DNA from: an uncultured Acidimicrobiaceae bacterium
GTDB lineage: Bacteria; Actinomycetota; Acidimicrobiia; Acidimicrobiales; Bog-793
NCBI GenBank assembly: GCA_903907185.1
Contig: CAIVND010000238.1
Location: 1 to 27,462 of the forward strand
Length of the DNA stretch: 27,462 bases
Direction: 5' to 3'
Part shown: one piece after another, positions 1-8,528 of the stretch
Numbering within the stretch: the first letter of the stretch is position 1
How the letters are laid out: every line of letters starts with the position of its first letter
Translations under genes and position numbers: made by a program
The notes under the pieces: generated by a model
The model's input: the letters and a program-made list of their open reading frames with translations, nothing else
What the model was told of the DNA's origin: nothing
Databases searched by the model: none

Positions 1-771
1 ACCACCACCACCACCGGTTCCAGTTCGTCCTCCGGGAGTCGCTGTGGCACCGCTGTTACCCGTGGATGTTCCGCTGCCGGAGTTCCCGGTGATTGCGCTG
101 CCGAAATCCTTTTGAATCACACTTTGGATACAGCTTCGCTCGGTCTTTGTCTGAGCGGCAGTGAGTTTTGGTGGCTTCACCGTTGTCGAGATCGTCTGTC
201 CACCGGTCTTGATGGTTGCGGTGATCGTTGGAACCGTACCCGACTCATGGAGCGCCTCAAGTGAGAGAGCGCCCACGGCGCTCTGTACTCCGGCGACCTT
301 GGTGACATCTTTGATCGCTTGGGAGGGAAAGGTGATGAGCGTTGCTGGGACAAAGAAGTCGTGGGTGAACTTCGTTCCCGCCGGTCCAAGCTTTGAGAGA
401 TCGGTAATAACTGAGGAGTTTGCAGAGAGAAGGGTCTGGCTGTCCGCGGAGTTCAGTCCAGCAGCACCCCGTCCCGCGAAGAATCCTCCACCGCCTCCAC
501 CAGCTCGAGGTCCGCCACCAAATCCATTGGCGGGAAGGGTGGTCGTCGTTGTGGCGGTCGAGGTCGTTGGCGCGACCGTCCGCGTGACGATGATGTCCGT
601 ACCGACTGAGCTAAGGGGAGAGAGCACTTTATTTTGCGCATCGCTGAGTCCCTGAGAGACCCCCATGATTCCCATCACGAGTCCGACGCCAGCAGCAAGA
701 CCGAACGCGGTCACGAGCGTGCGACCGATCCGACGACGCAGCTCGTTTATGGCATAGCTGAGGGAGAACAA
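1..771 (-). CDS. ABC transporter permease, MacB/FtsX type (N-terminal part, runs off the left edge)
   Basis: The frame is open from 771 to the window edge with no stop (about 257 codons). It begins with a cytoplasmic basic stretch (SYAINELRRRIGRTL), then a hydrophobic helix of about 20 residues, then a long extracytoplasmic region. This is the usual start of MacB-PCD/FtsX permeases, which work with an ATPase to export substrates or transmit force across the membrane. The rest of the gene, including the other membrane helices, lies outside the window. I chose TTG at 771 because AGGAGG (783-778, read on the minus strand) stands 6 nt upstream; GTG at 774 would leave only 3 nt. The predicted external domain is odd: it has a Thr/Ser-rich stretch, a Gly-rich run near residues 75-90 and a Gly/Ser/Thr-rich end at the window edge. 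No ATPase partner is visible, so substrate and partner are unknown. Confidence 0.75.
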   Translation of the reverse strand, partial: MFSLSYAINELRRRIGRTLVTAFGLAAGVGLVMGIMGVSQGLSDAQNKVLSPLSSVGTDIIVTRTVAPTTSTATTTTTLPANGFGGGPRAGGGGGGFFAGRGAAGLNSADSQTLLSANSSVITDLSKLGPAGTKFTHDFFVPATLITFPSQAIKDVTKVAGVQSAVGALSLEALHESGTVPTITATIKTGGQTISTTVKPPKLTAAQTKTERSCIQSVIQKDFGSAITGNSGSGTSTGNSGATATPGGRTGTGGGGG

Positions 772-790
772 CACTGGCCTCCTGGGGTTG

Positions 791-811
791 AAGTGGCCAA
801 ACCACTTGGCC
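791..811. promoter_or_regulatory. Two overlapping inverted repeats just upstream of the permease RBS
   Basis: AAGTGG (791-796) pairs with CCACTT (802-807), and GGCCAA (795-800) pairs with TTGGCC (806-811). The two 6-bp stems share bases and are mutually exclusive. They lie 7 nt upstream of the AGGAGG of the minus-strand permease gene. They could be a protein operator or a leader RNA switch; no regulator is identified. Confidence 0.35.
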
Positions 812-979
812 GACGGCTAAAGGTAGATAGTGACACTGTGGCCTGCCTGTGGTGCGGCTGATAGTTCTCTACGTTGCAAATTGGCTCTCCTTTACCGGTC
901 CGGTCGACCAAGATGGCACACGATTGCGAGCGCGGCACTGATACCTTTTAACAGAGCAAAGACGAGAGGAACACTGATC

Positions 980-1984
980 GTGGCAAATAATTCTGGAAAA
1001 AACTCGGGAGGCCCTCGCCGTCTTGGGCCCGAACAGGCGAAGAAGTCACCGGGGGCACAACGTCGTCAAGCCCGAGCACAACGTCAAAGTTCAAAGAGGA
1101 TCGGTTGGATCATCGTCGGTGTTGTGGTCATCGCGCTGCTTGGTGTTCTTCTGCCAAAGGTATTCTCCTCAAGTCCAGCAAATAATTCCACGACCGTCGA
1201 TGTGACCGGTCAGCACCCTTCACTCGCGTCTGCAGCGATGGTCGATCCTGTTGTCACCGTGCCAGCGTCAGTGTTCGACAGCATCGGTGTTAGAGGACAG
1301 GCTGCTCCCTTTATCGTGACGAAGGGACAGACACCGTTGATAATCAATGCCAAGCCTGCGTTTGTTTATGTCGGTGGCGAGTACTGCCCATTCTGTGCGG
1401 CAATGCGATGGTCGATGGTTGCAGCGCTCAGTAGGTTTGGTACCTTCTCAAAATTGAAAGTGACCTCATCCGCGCCAACCGACGGCAATATCCCAACGTT
1501 CAGTTTCTTGGGCTCGACGTACACCAGCAAGTACATCACCTTCTCTCCCTACGAAGAGTCGGATCGTCAGCAGAACCCACTTCAGATTCCACCTGCGAAC
1601 ATTCAGAAGTTGTATGCGAAATACGACGGTACGGGTACGACAGGGACCATATTTAGTCCCGGTGGAACAGGAATTCCCTTCCTTGATGTCGCCAATCGTT
1701 ACGTCTCTGCTGGTGATCCACCCTCGGTAGCCTCGTTCGTTGGTAGTGCTGACAATGGGCCACTGGTCAACGGTGGTCCTGGAACGATCGCCATTGCGCA
1801 GGCGGTGCACGATCCGAACTCAAGTGTTGGAAAGGGTATCGGCGCGAGCAACTTCATCGTGATGGCGAACTTTATCTCCGCTGCGATCTGCAACTCCGAT
1901 GGTGGTCAGCCATCCACGGTCTGTAACTCACCAGGAGTAAAGGCCGCGGCCGCTGTGCTCGCAAAGGCGACCCCGATTGGCTGA
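980..1984 (+). CDS. Membrane-anchored DUF929 family thioredoxin-like protein
   Basis: The 334-residue product has a basic, Gly/Gln-rich cytoplasmic N-terminus (1-40), one membrane helix (about 41-59), and an extracytoplasmic domain with a thioredoxin-like active site, YVGGEYCPFCAAMRW (Cys136 and Cys139). Two more cysteines near the C-terminus (AAIC...STVC) could form a structural disulfide. This is the DUF929 pattern, known in actinobacteria and acidophilic archaea and thought to be a thiol oxidoreductase; its exact reaction is not established. GTG at 980 is chosen because AGAGGA (965-970) precedes it and the protein then begins MANNSGK; the open frame extends upstream without sensible content. 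Its 3' end overlaps the next gene, which encodes a VKOR protein, so the two are probably co-translated and work together in disulfide formation outside the membrane. Confidence 0.85.
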   Translation: MANNSGKNSGGPRRLGPEQAKKSPGAQRRQARAQRQSSKRIGWIIVGVVVIALLGVLLPKVFSSSPANNSTTVDVTGQHPSLASAAMVDPVVTVPASVFDSIGVRGQAAPFIVTKGQTPLIINAKPAFVYVGGEYCPFCAAMRWSMVAALSRFGTFSKLKVTSSAPTDGNIPTFSFLGSTYTSKYITFSPYEESDRQQNPLQIPPANIQKLYAKYDGTGTTGTIFSPGGTGIPFLDVANRYVSAGDPPSVASFVGSADNGPLVNGGPGTIAIAQAVHDPNSSVGKGIGASNFIVMANFISAAICNSDGGQPSTVCNSPGVKAAAAVLAKATPIG

Positions 1985-2507
1985 CCAGGTGGATGATCTT
2001 TCGATCCACGAGGTTGCTCGACAACCATTGAGTCCGCGAGCCTGGACGACATGGTTGTTGTCGATCTTTGGTCTTGGTATCTCGATCTACCTGACGCTCG
2101 CGCACTACTCCAGTTCGGTTTCGTTGTCCTGTCCTCTCTCAACCAAGGGTGGATTCGTAAACTGCGCAAAGGTGACAACGAGTCCAGAGTCGATCGTCTT
2201 TGGTATCCCGGTCGCGGTACTTGGACTTGCCTATTACCTCGGAGCGGTCGTGATCATGTCACCGTGGGCTTGGCGATCTTCGCGTGAATTTGTAGCGCCG
2301 CTTCGACTCGCGTCAACGATCGTCTCTGTTGGATTCATCTCGTATCTGATTTACGCAGAGCTCTATGTGATTCACTCCATCTGCATCTGGTGCACTACCG
2401 TTCACGTGTTGACCTTCATCATCTTTGTTCTCGTGGTGACCGGTTGGGATGAGGCGATCGCCGCTCGGTGGCCAGGCGGAGACGAAGAGACTGACGACGC
2501 GAGTTAG
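1977..2507 (+). CDS. Vitamin K epoxide reductase (VKOR) family protein
   Basis: The 176-residue integral membrane protein has four helices (about 24-42, 72-95, 108-128, 132-155). It carries both cysteine pairs of bacterial VKOR: the shuttle pair Cys52/Cys63 in the first external loop (SCPLSTKGGFVNCAK) and the redox CxxC Cys136/Cys139 (CIWC) near the last helix. Bacterial VKORs pass electrons from thioredoxin-like partners to quinones and replace DsbB. There is no fused thioredoxin domain; the DUF929 protein encoded just upstream is the obvious partner. The TTG start at 1977 overlaps the DUF929 gene by 8 nt and has AAAGG at a plausible distance; GTG at 1989 is the alternative. Its TAG stop shares bases with the stop of the convergent ATPase gene. 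Confidence 0.9.
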   Translation: MADQVDDLSIHEVARQPLSPRAWTTWLLSIFGLGISIYLTLAHYSSSVSLSCPLSTKGGFVNCAKVTTSPESIVFGIPVAVLGLAYYLGAVVIMSPWAWRSSREFVAPLRLASTIVSVGFISYLIYAELYVIHSICIWCTTVHVLTFIIFVLVVTGWDEAIAARWPGGDEETDDAS

Positions 2508-5293
2508 ACCCGTTCTGGAAGCCCGACGAGATTGAGTTTGGGATCGATTTCGGTGAACGTTGCAACGGTTGCTGGTTGGCAGGTGAAAAGCAGTACCTGG
2601 TGACGCTCGGCAACAGCGCAGATCGTCCGAGCGATAGCCGCTGACCGTTCCGGATCAAAGTTGACCAGTACATCATCGAGAATGAGGGGCAGCGAGGTCG
2701 ACCGATCAGCAAAGTTCTCGGTATAGGCCAGGCGAACGCAGAGATAGAGAAGTTGGGCGGTGCCGGTGGAGAGAAGCTGGGAATCGATCTGACCGCCGTT
2801 CTCTCGGACTGCAAGGAGATTGCGCCGTCCGCTGGCGTCCTCTCGAGAGATCAGGGTCACGTAACGACCGTTGGTTGCCTCGCGAAAAAGCTCCGCTGCT
2901 CGAGCAATGACGGCAGGTTGGCGCTCGGTCTCGTAACGGCTGAAGGTCTTCTTGAGGAGCAGACTTGCTGTTGATAGAAGTGACCAGTGACGCAGGATGG
3001 TTGAGATCTCCTCCGTCACTGTTGTGCGCGCTATCTCGAGTTCAGCGATCGAACGAGAGCCCTGAACGATTGCAAGCGAGCGTTCGATTTCGATGGTTCT
3101 TTTCAGTGTGGCCTCATAGTCCGCGCGAGCGACTTCAAGCTCGATCTCGATGGACTGGAGTTCGTCGCTGAGTGACTCCTCATCTTTTGACTCGAGCTCG
3201 CTGAGTAATCGATGAGCATCGGTTGAGCGTGCGAAGAGCGCTGCGATCCGTTCTTCGCTCACTGCTATTTGGGCGTCGAGCAGCTCATAATCTCTGATGG
3301 TGTCGACGATCTGGATGCATTCATCTTTTAATCGAACGATCGCATACTCAATTCCCTCTGGGTCCGGCGGTACTCTGTTGCACCGCGCAAAGAGTGCAGT
3401 CACCTCCGCTTCATACCGTTTGATTTGGTCTCGGTAGACATTTGATGATTCTTCGGCTTCCTCCTCAGCGAGCAGCAGCTCCTTGGTATCGATGATGGCA
3501 AGTCCAACCGCATGAAGAGTCGTTGGGTCAACGGTGCGAGTTATACCCAACTCATCTGCGAGCTTGGTGGCTTGATCGACTGAACTGGCAAGTTCGCTCT
3601 CGAGCTCTTGCAAGATCTTTTCGACCCTATCGAACTTCAATTGACTCGCCTCAACGGCGTTGACCGCACTCCTGATCACCGATGAACGTTCTCCGTCACT
3701 GCGTAGCTGGCGTTCCTTTGCGTCGATCTCTGCTTCAGAGGGAAGGTCGGGGAGCAAGAGTAGTCGTGCACGCTCGCCAACCCGTTTTGCAAGTTCATCG
3801 CGGTCACGTTGTTGATCAGTAAAAGATGGAGATCCTTGTCGAGTGACGGCAATGAGATTACGGACAACGACGAGACCGATAGTTCCCGCGACGAGGACTA
3901 CCACACCAAGGATTCCAGGAAGTGTTGCGGAGTGTCCAGATCGGCCGAACGAGGAGATTGTCGTTCCGAGACCCAGGAGAATAATGAGCAAAAGGATGAC
4001 GAGTATGGCGGTCTTTTTCTCTCGACCGATAACGTTTCTCCCGTTGGCTAGTTGCAGCTGGGCGTGATGATAACGACTCTGAAGCTCTCGTGTCATCTCG
4101 CGAATTGTTGGAATCTCGCGCAACTCCATCTCCGCGCTCTTTAAGGCATCAGGTGACGCATCGCGTGTGACCTGTCGAAGCTTCGAGCGAGCCTCTTCTA
4201 GTTCCCCTTGTGCACTTTGGAGAAGTCCATTCTGAACCTGTTGATCGGAGAGGAGTTCATTGTGTCGTGACACAAGACGGTCGATATCACTAATGAATCC
4301 AATGGAAAGTTGAAGATTCATCGCCTGCTGACGAGTGATGCCGATCTGGTCGATTCCCTGTGTGATCTTTGTTGCGCGTTGACGCTGTTCATTGAGTCTG
4401 GATGCGAGCTCACGCTGGTTATGTTGATAACTTTCAAGACGAAAGGCGAGTTCATCGATCGCCCGATGCTCACCTGCGAGGTTGCGGTCAGCTTCACTTG
4501 GAGAGGGTGTGATTGCAAGGCGCTCCCGAGCCGTGCGGTCGTTATCACGGAGCTCCTTAGCGTGCAGGAGGTCATGGAGCTCTTGGCTACGAACCCGGAA
4601 CCTCTCGCGTCGACTCTCAATGTCTTCAAGCTCTCGTTGTTGCTGTTCAAGCTCGTGTTGGGCGACAAGATAATTTCCGGACTGGTCTTTCGCAGTTCGC
4701 AGCTCGGCTTCGATCTCAGAACGTTGAGTCACATACATCTGGAGTTGATGGCGCTGAAGGTCCCCTTTGGTCGACCGGGTGATCTCGCTCCGCTCATCGT
4801 CGAGGTCTTTGATCGCCTGGGCGGCAGAGCGACCGGCACCAACGATCCCAGCAGAGAAGATTGCGTCTCGTACGTTGTCCTCAGTTAGGCGTTTAATGTC
4901 ATCGAGTTCGCTCAGTCCGAAGGCAAAGATTGAGCCAAAGACTCGGTCGTCGGTATAGCCGAGGATCTCCTGAAGAACCTTTGGACTGGCCTCCTCGCCG
5001 GTGGCTGAGGTGATCTTTAGGGCTCGTGGATAGCGCTCAACGGTCCAAGCCGAGGAGCGTTCGTCGAGGATAGTGAGGCTTCCTCCGTGTCGGCCACCGC
5101 GCAGGGGAAGATGCTGTCGCCGTGGATTCTTTCCATCGGCGAAGCCGTAGAGAATGCCTCGGAGAAAGTCCAAGAGTGTCGATTTGCCTGCCTCATTCTC
5201 GCCGCGGAGGAGATTGAGACCCTGGTTCAGAGGTCCGAACTCCTGGTCGAAAAACTGACCGTAGCCATTGAGGTAGATCTTTTCGATCTTCAT
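2504..5293 (-). CDS. YhaN-like AAA ATPase with coiled coil (SMC/Rad50-related)
   Basis: The 929-residue protein opens with an ABC-type ATPase N-lobe: Walker A GENEAGKST at residues 31-39, followed by FLRGILYGFADGKNPR and an LPLRGGRHGG segment, typical of YhaN. A long Glu/Arg/Leu-rich coiled-coil region follows. Two membrane-type helices interrupt it at about residues 425-445 and 460-485. The C-lobe has the signature region LLSTGTAQLLYLCVRLA and the Walker B LPLILDDVLVNFD (about 868-880). There is no CxxC zinc hook, which argues against SbcC/Rad50 and for YhaN. The start overlaps the stop of the metallophosphoesterase gene by ATGA, so the pair should form a stoichiometric complex, by analogy with SbcCD/YhaO-YhaN in DNA end processing. 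The exact substrate is not known from sequence. Confidence 0.85.
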   Translation of the reverse strand: MKIEKIYLNGYGQFFDQEFGPLNQGLNLLRGENEAGKSTLLDFLRGILYGFADGKNPRRQHLPLRGGRHGGSLTILDERSSAWTVERYPRALKITSATGEEASPKVLQEILGYTDDRVFGSIFAFGLSELDDIKRLTEDNVRDAIFSAGIVGAGRSAAQAIKDLDDERSEITRSTKGDLQRHQLQMYVTQRSEIEAELRTAKDQSGNYLVAQHELEQQQRELEDIESRRERFRVRSQELHDLLHAKELRDNDRTARERLAITPSPSEADRNLAGEHRAIDELAFRLESYQHNQRELASRLNEQRQRATKITQGIDQIGITRQQAMNLQLSIGFISDIDRLVSRHNELLSDQQVQNGLLQSAQGELEEARSKLRQVTRDASPDALKSAEMELREIPTIREMTRELQSRYHHAQLQLANGRNVIGREKKTAILVILLLIILLGLGTTISSFGRSGHSATLPGILGVVVLVAGTIGLVVVRNLIAVTRQGSPSFTDQQRDRDELAKRVGERARLLLLPDLPSEAEIDAKERQLRSDGERSSVIRSAVNAVEASQLKFDRVEKILQELESELASSVDQATKLADELGITRTVDPTTLHAVGLAIIDTKELLLAEEEAEESSNVYRDQIKRYEAEVTALFARCNRVPPDPEGIEYAIVRLKDECIQIVDTIRDYELLDAQIAVSEERIAALFARSTDAHRLLSELESKDEESLSDELQSIEIELEVARADYEATLKRTIEIERSLAIVQGSRSIAELEIARTTVTEEISTILRHWSLLSTASLLLKKTFSRYETERQPAVIARAAELFREATNGRYVTLISREDASGRRNLLAVRENGGQIDSQLLSTGTAQLLYLCVRLAYTENFADRSTSLPLILDDVLVNFDPERSAAIARTICAVAERHQVLLFTCQPATVATFTEIDPKLNLVGLPERV

Positions 5294-6609
5294 GGCAGAT
5301 CCACAATTGCATCGAGTGCCCGAAGCTGAGCATTAGCGATGAGTTGGGTGACGAACTCTTGATCGCTAAGAACCTCCTCAAGATCTCTTCGAAACTGCTT
5401 TGGCATGTTCGCGATGAGCTCCTGCACGATCTCCTCGTTCGCCGACGGGTCGGTTGCGGAAGCTTCCGAAGTCGCGACAAGATCGGCCGCAAAGTCGTGC
5501 CGCTGTCGAATTTCCTCGATGTCAAAGGGAGAGGAACTGGCATCGGCAATCTGATCCCACCAGCAAAATGGTTGGTATCTTCTTGTCTTCTCGCGTATTG
5601 CATCGAGAAGATCCTCTACCGCATCTTGCGCAACCAACTCTTGGTGGAGTGGACTTCGCCCGGTCAGCGTTCCACGAATGATGATCGATCGCGGTGTGTT
5701 CATCTCGAGAAGCTCGGCTCCGCGCTGTTCGAACCTGTCGACGATATCGATCAGTGATTCACATTCCTCGATGTTTATCTCCTCGCGAATGAAGCGGACC
5801 TCATCGCAGGCGACGAACTCAGGATCGTTGATGACGCCACCGTGGACTTCGACAACATAGACACCCTTGGCTCCTCCTTCATTGATGTTTCGAGACTGAG
5901 CGTTTCCTGGATAGACAATCCACGGATCGCCGCTCCCGCCCCCTCCGGCGAGAATCCCTCGGGTATGCACATGGCCAAGTGCCAGGTAGTCAAGGCCTGT
6001 TGCACGAAGATCATCAAGGGTGCAGGGGCTGTAGTTCGAGTGACCATTCGCTGATCCGCCGACGTTGCAGTGGAGGAGGCCGATGTGGATACCAGATCCC
6101 TCTGGGCGTCGAAATCTCAGAGCGAGATTGTCGGTAGTTGCTCTTTCTCGATAGCTAATACCTTGAACCGTGGCGATACGTTCACCATCTCGGACGATCT
6201 CGACGGTTGCGGTCTTTTCCGTCGGGAAGATCGTCGTGCCGGTAGGGAACGAGTTCGCAATCGCCGACCAGCCCGATTCAAGCGGATCATGGTTTCCGTG
6301 CACGATGAAACTTTGGATGCCCTCATCGCTTAGCTGTTTGAGCCCATCGCGAAACTGTGTCTGGGCGCGGATGCCCCGATCAGCACCGTCGTAGATATCC
6401 CCAGCGAAGAGCACAAAATCGACCTTTCGACTGAGCGCGAGGTCGATGATGGCGCGATACGTATTGAGTGACGCGTCACAGAGGGCGTCGGCCACAAAGG
6501 GCGCGTCCGCTCGTACCCCAATAAAGGGGGAGTCCAGATGAAGGTCCGCCGCATGGATAAAAGAGAACGAAGCTTCGGATTGAACCACCTGTCGAAGAGT
6601 AACGGCCAT
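5290..6609 (-). CDS. YhaO/SbcD-like metallophosphoesterase (DNA repair exonuclease family)
   Basis: The 439-residue product has the calcineurin-type phosphoesterase motifs in order: D22-L-H24 (AADLHLD), GD71-IYD, GNH107D108, then LLHCN and the terminal GHVH (LGHVHTRG). These are the di-metal ligands of Mre11/SbcD/YhaO nucleases. After the catalytic domain comes a capping region and an acidic helical C-terminus of about 100 residues, which in related proteins binds the ATPase partner. The next gene, overlapping by ATGA, encodes that ATPase. The ATG at 6609 gives a short extra N-terminus before the first motif; no strong Shine-Dalgarno is visible, and a GTG eight codons in is a less likely alternative. 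The gene is divergent from the glycosyltransferase gene, with about 137 bp between them. Confidence 0.85.
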   Translation of the reverse strand: MAVTLRQVVQSEASFSFIHAADLHLDSPFIGVRADAPFVADALCDASLNTYRAIIDLALSRKVDFVLFAGDIYDGADRGIRAQTQFRDGLKQLSDEGIQSFIVHGNHDPLESGWSAIANSFPTGTTIFPTEKTATVEIVRDGERIATVQGISYRERATTDNLALRFRRPEGSGIHIGLLHCNVGGSANGHSNYSPCTLDDLRATGLDYLALGHVHTRGILAGGGGSGDPWIVYPGNAQSRNINEGGAKGVYVVEVHGGVINDPEFVACDEVRFIREEINIEECESLIDIVDRFEQRGAELLEMNTPRSIIIRGTLTGRSPLHQELVAQDAVEDLLDAIREKTRRYQPFCWWDQIADASSSPFDIEEIRQRHDFAADLVATSEASATDPSANEEIVQELIANMPKQFRRDLEEVLSDQEFVTQLIANAQLRALDAIVDLP

Positions 6610-6746
6610 CTGTATCAGACGCTGCCTTTAATCAGTCCATAAGCGCTTGTACGATGTCGGGACGAGATCCCTCGGCTACCGGTGGGAGTTCCCCGTCGGC
6701 CCACTGAGCTGCTCAGGACGCTGGTGGAATGCAAGGAGAGGTCGAG

Positions 6747-8462
6747 ATGGAGATGGTGGCACCACCCGAGACCTCTCTCGACGAACTCTCCACATCACCA
6801 TCGGTTGGCTCCCGGTTTGCACTGGTCTTTTTTATCCTCATCGGGCTGTTCGGCCTCGCGGTACGCATCTGGGCGCTCGGTCGACATGCGATCAATGCCG
6901 ATCAGGCGGTAGTCGGACTGATGGCCGAACAGATTCTGCACGGACATCTCTCGGCGTTCTATTGGGGTCAGGCATATGGCGGAGGAGAGCCCTATATCGT
7001 CGCTCTGGTCTTCGCCGTCTTCGGGCAGTCGACCTTTTCGCTGGGACTTACTCCGGTACTCCTTGACCTTGTTGCCGCGATCCTCCTTTGGCGGATCGGC
7101 TCCCGACTGTTCGGCCCGCGTATCGGGATTGAGGCTGCCCTGTTGTTTTGGATATGGCCGGAGGTTTACATCTGGCAGTCAACGATTGAGTACGGATTTC
7201 GATGGTTCGTGCTCGACTGTGGTCTTCTCGCGGTGCTGCTCACCCTCCGGGTGATCTCTTCGACTTCGAGACATCGCATGCTCGAAATCGCGGCGATAGG
7301 TGGATCTCTTGGGCTTGGATGGTGGGGATCTCCAGAGATCATGTATTTCGCACTTCCGATCTTTTTCTACCTGCTCTATGCCATGGCCTGCCAACAGTTT
7401 CGAATTCACCTTCGCGAACTGTTTGTTGGCATCGTTGCAGCAGCGATCGGTGCAAGTGCGTGGATTGAGGCAAATGTCGTCTCGCACTTCGCCTCACTGC
7501 GTTCGGGCGTGCAGCCAGACCCGGGGATCCTCCATCACCTCAAGGTCTTTGTCCAACATGCCATTCCACTGCTGCTTGGCCTGCAGCTGAAGATGACGGG
7601 TCGATGGATCATCGGCCTTACCGCTGGCAATATTGTGAACTACCTCGCAGTTGCGCTATGTGTCGCGCTCGTGGTTGTGTTGGCAGTCCGCCGTGAGGCG
7701 ATGTTCTTGGTGATCTTCTGTCTCTTTGCACCCCTTATCTATGGGCTGTCACCATTCACGTGGTACTGGAACGACGGCCGCTATGCCGTCTTCCTCGCGC
7801 CTGCAGCCTCGCTCCTTGTCATCGTTGGCGCGCGCGAGGTTCTGAGTCAACGCGCGATTGCCAAACGGATTGGGAGCGCGGCAGTTTGGCTACGTGGTTC
7901 GGTGGTGATCGCGCTTGGGCTCGCACTCACGTTGGTTGCGATGAGTGAGAGCAGCCCGTACCATCCTGATGGAGTTCGACAGACCGGTAGTGAAAGCTGG
8001 ACCTCTTGGACAAGCGATCCTGGCGCCGGCTTTTCGAACGTTGCTCGACAGCTACGGGCCGATGGGATCGACGGCGTCTACGCCGGATATTGGATTGCTT
8101 ATCCCTTGATGTTCGCTTCAAAGGGAACAATTACCGCCTCTGACGTTGTCTACGTTCGAAATCCCAAGTTTCTCTCGACGCTTGAGCAACACCGATCGAC
8201 GGCCTGGTTGATGCTCAATCCGAAGGACTACCGACTTGGCGTTGCACTCACGGGGGTTTCGCTTATGAACCCCAGCTGCGCAGTTGTTCCCGATCGCTGC
8301 CTCCTGCCCCGTGAACTCGTCTCCTACCTCCATCAAAACAACATTGCTTATCGGGAGTACACCATGGCCCCCTTTCTCGCGATCGTGCCGAGTCGACCTA
8401 TCTCACCGGCGGCGATAAATGCCGAGTTCCATCTCCGAAGCCCGTATACGAGCCCTAAGTAG
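6747..8462 (+). CDS. GT39/PMT-like polytopic membrane glycosyltransferase
   Basis: The 571-residue product has many hydrophobic helices and the first-loop signature of this superfamily: HAINADQAVVGLMAEQILHG followed shortly by FYWGQAYGG, where the Asp is the likely catalytic base. Such enzymes use polyprenyl-phosphate sugars to glycosylate proteins or lipids on the outer face of the membrane. The C-terminal roughly 170 residues form a soluble external domain. The ATG at 6747 is chosen because AAGGAGAGG (6733-6741) lies directly upstream; an in-frame ATG at 6729 would place that site inside the gene. The gene heads a same-strand run of four genes with gaps of 66, 20 and 6 bp, probably one operon. 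Donor and acceptor cannot be told from sequence. Confidence 0.75.
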   Translation: MEMVAPPETSLDELSTSPSVGSRFALVFFILIGLFGLAVRIWALGRHAINADQAVVGLMAEQILHGHLSAFYWGQAYGGGEPYIVALVFAVFGQSTFSLGLTPVLLDLVAAILLWRIGSRLFGPRIGIEAALLFWIWPEVYIWQSTIEYGFRWFVLDCGLLAVLLTLRVISSTSRHRMLEIAAIGGSLGLGWWGSPEIMYFALPIFFYLLYAMACQQFRIHLRELFVGIVAAAIGASAWIEANVVSHFASLRSGVQPDPGILHHLKVFVQHAIPLLLGLQLKMTGRWIIGLTAGNIVNYLAVALCVALVVVLAVRREAMFLVIFCLFAPLIYGLSPFTWYWNDGRYAVFLAPAASLLVIVGAREVLSQRAIAKRIGSAAVWLRGSVVIALGLALTLVAMSESSPYHPDGVRQTGSESWTSWTSDPGAGFSNVARQLRADGIDGVYAGYWIAYPLMFASKGTITASDVVYVRNPKFLSTLEQHRSTAWLMLNPKDYRLGVALTGVSLMNPSCAVVPDRCLLPRELVSYLHQNNIAYREYTMAPFLAIVPSRPISPAAINAEFHLRSPYTSPK

Positions 8463-8528
8463 GTTCACTGCGACCCAAGCAATGGGCGATGCCCAACTAC
8501 GCTGGCGGAGGATCGATTGAGGAGATAG

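Noticed and set aside
161..655. Plus-strand open frame of 164 codons opposite the permease
   Set aside because: The opposite strand gives a coherent permease N-terminus with RBS; this frame is Pro/Val-rich shadow sequence.
830..979. Upstream extension of the DUF929 gene to 830
   Set aside because: The added 50 residues have no family character and an RBS-preceded GTG lies at 980.
4310..4888. Plus-strand open frame of 192 codons inside the ATPase gene
   Set aside because: It is antisense to the coiled-coil region of a well-supported 929-residue protein and shows no family features or RBS.
2504..5293. SbcC or Rad50 identity for the large ATPase
   Set aside because: No zinc-hook CxxC in the coiled coil; central membrane-type helices and YhaN-like N-lobe segments fit YhaN better.
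6682..6704. GTGGG...CCCAC inverted repeat in the divergent region before the glycosyltransferase
   Set aside because: Five-base arms over a 13-nt loop are expected by chance in this base composition.
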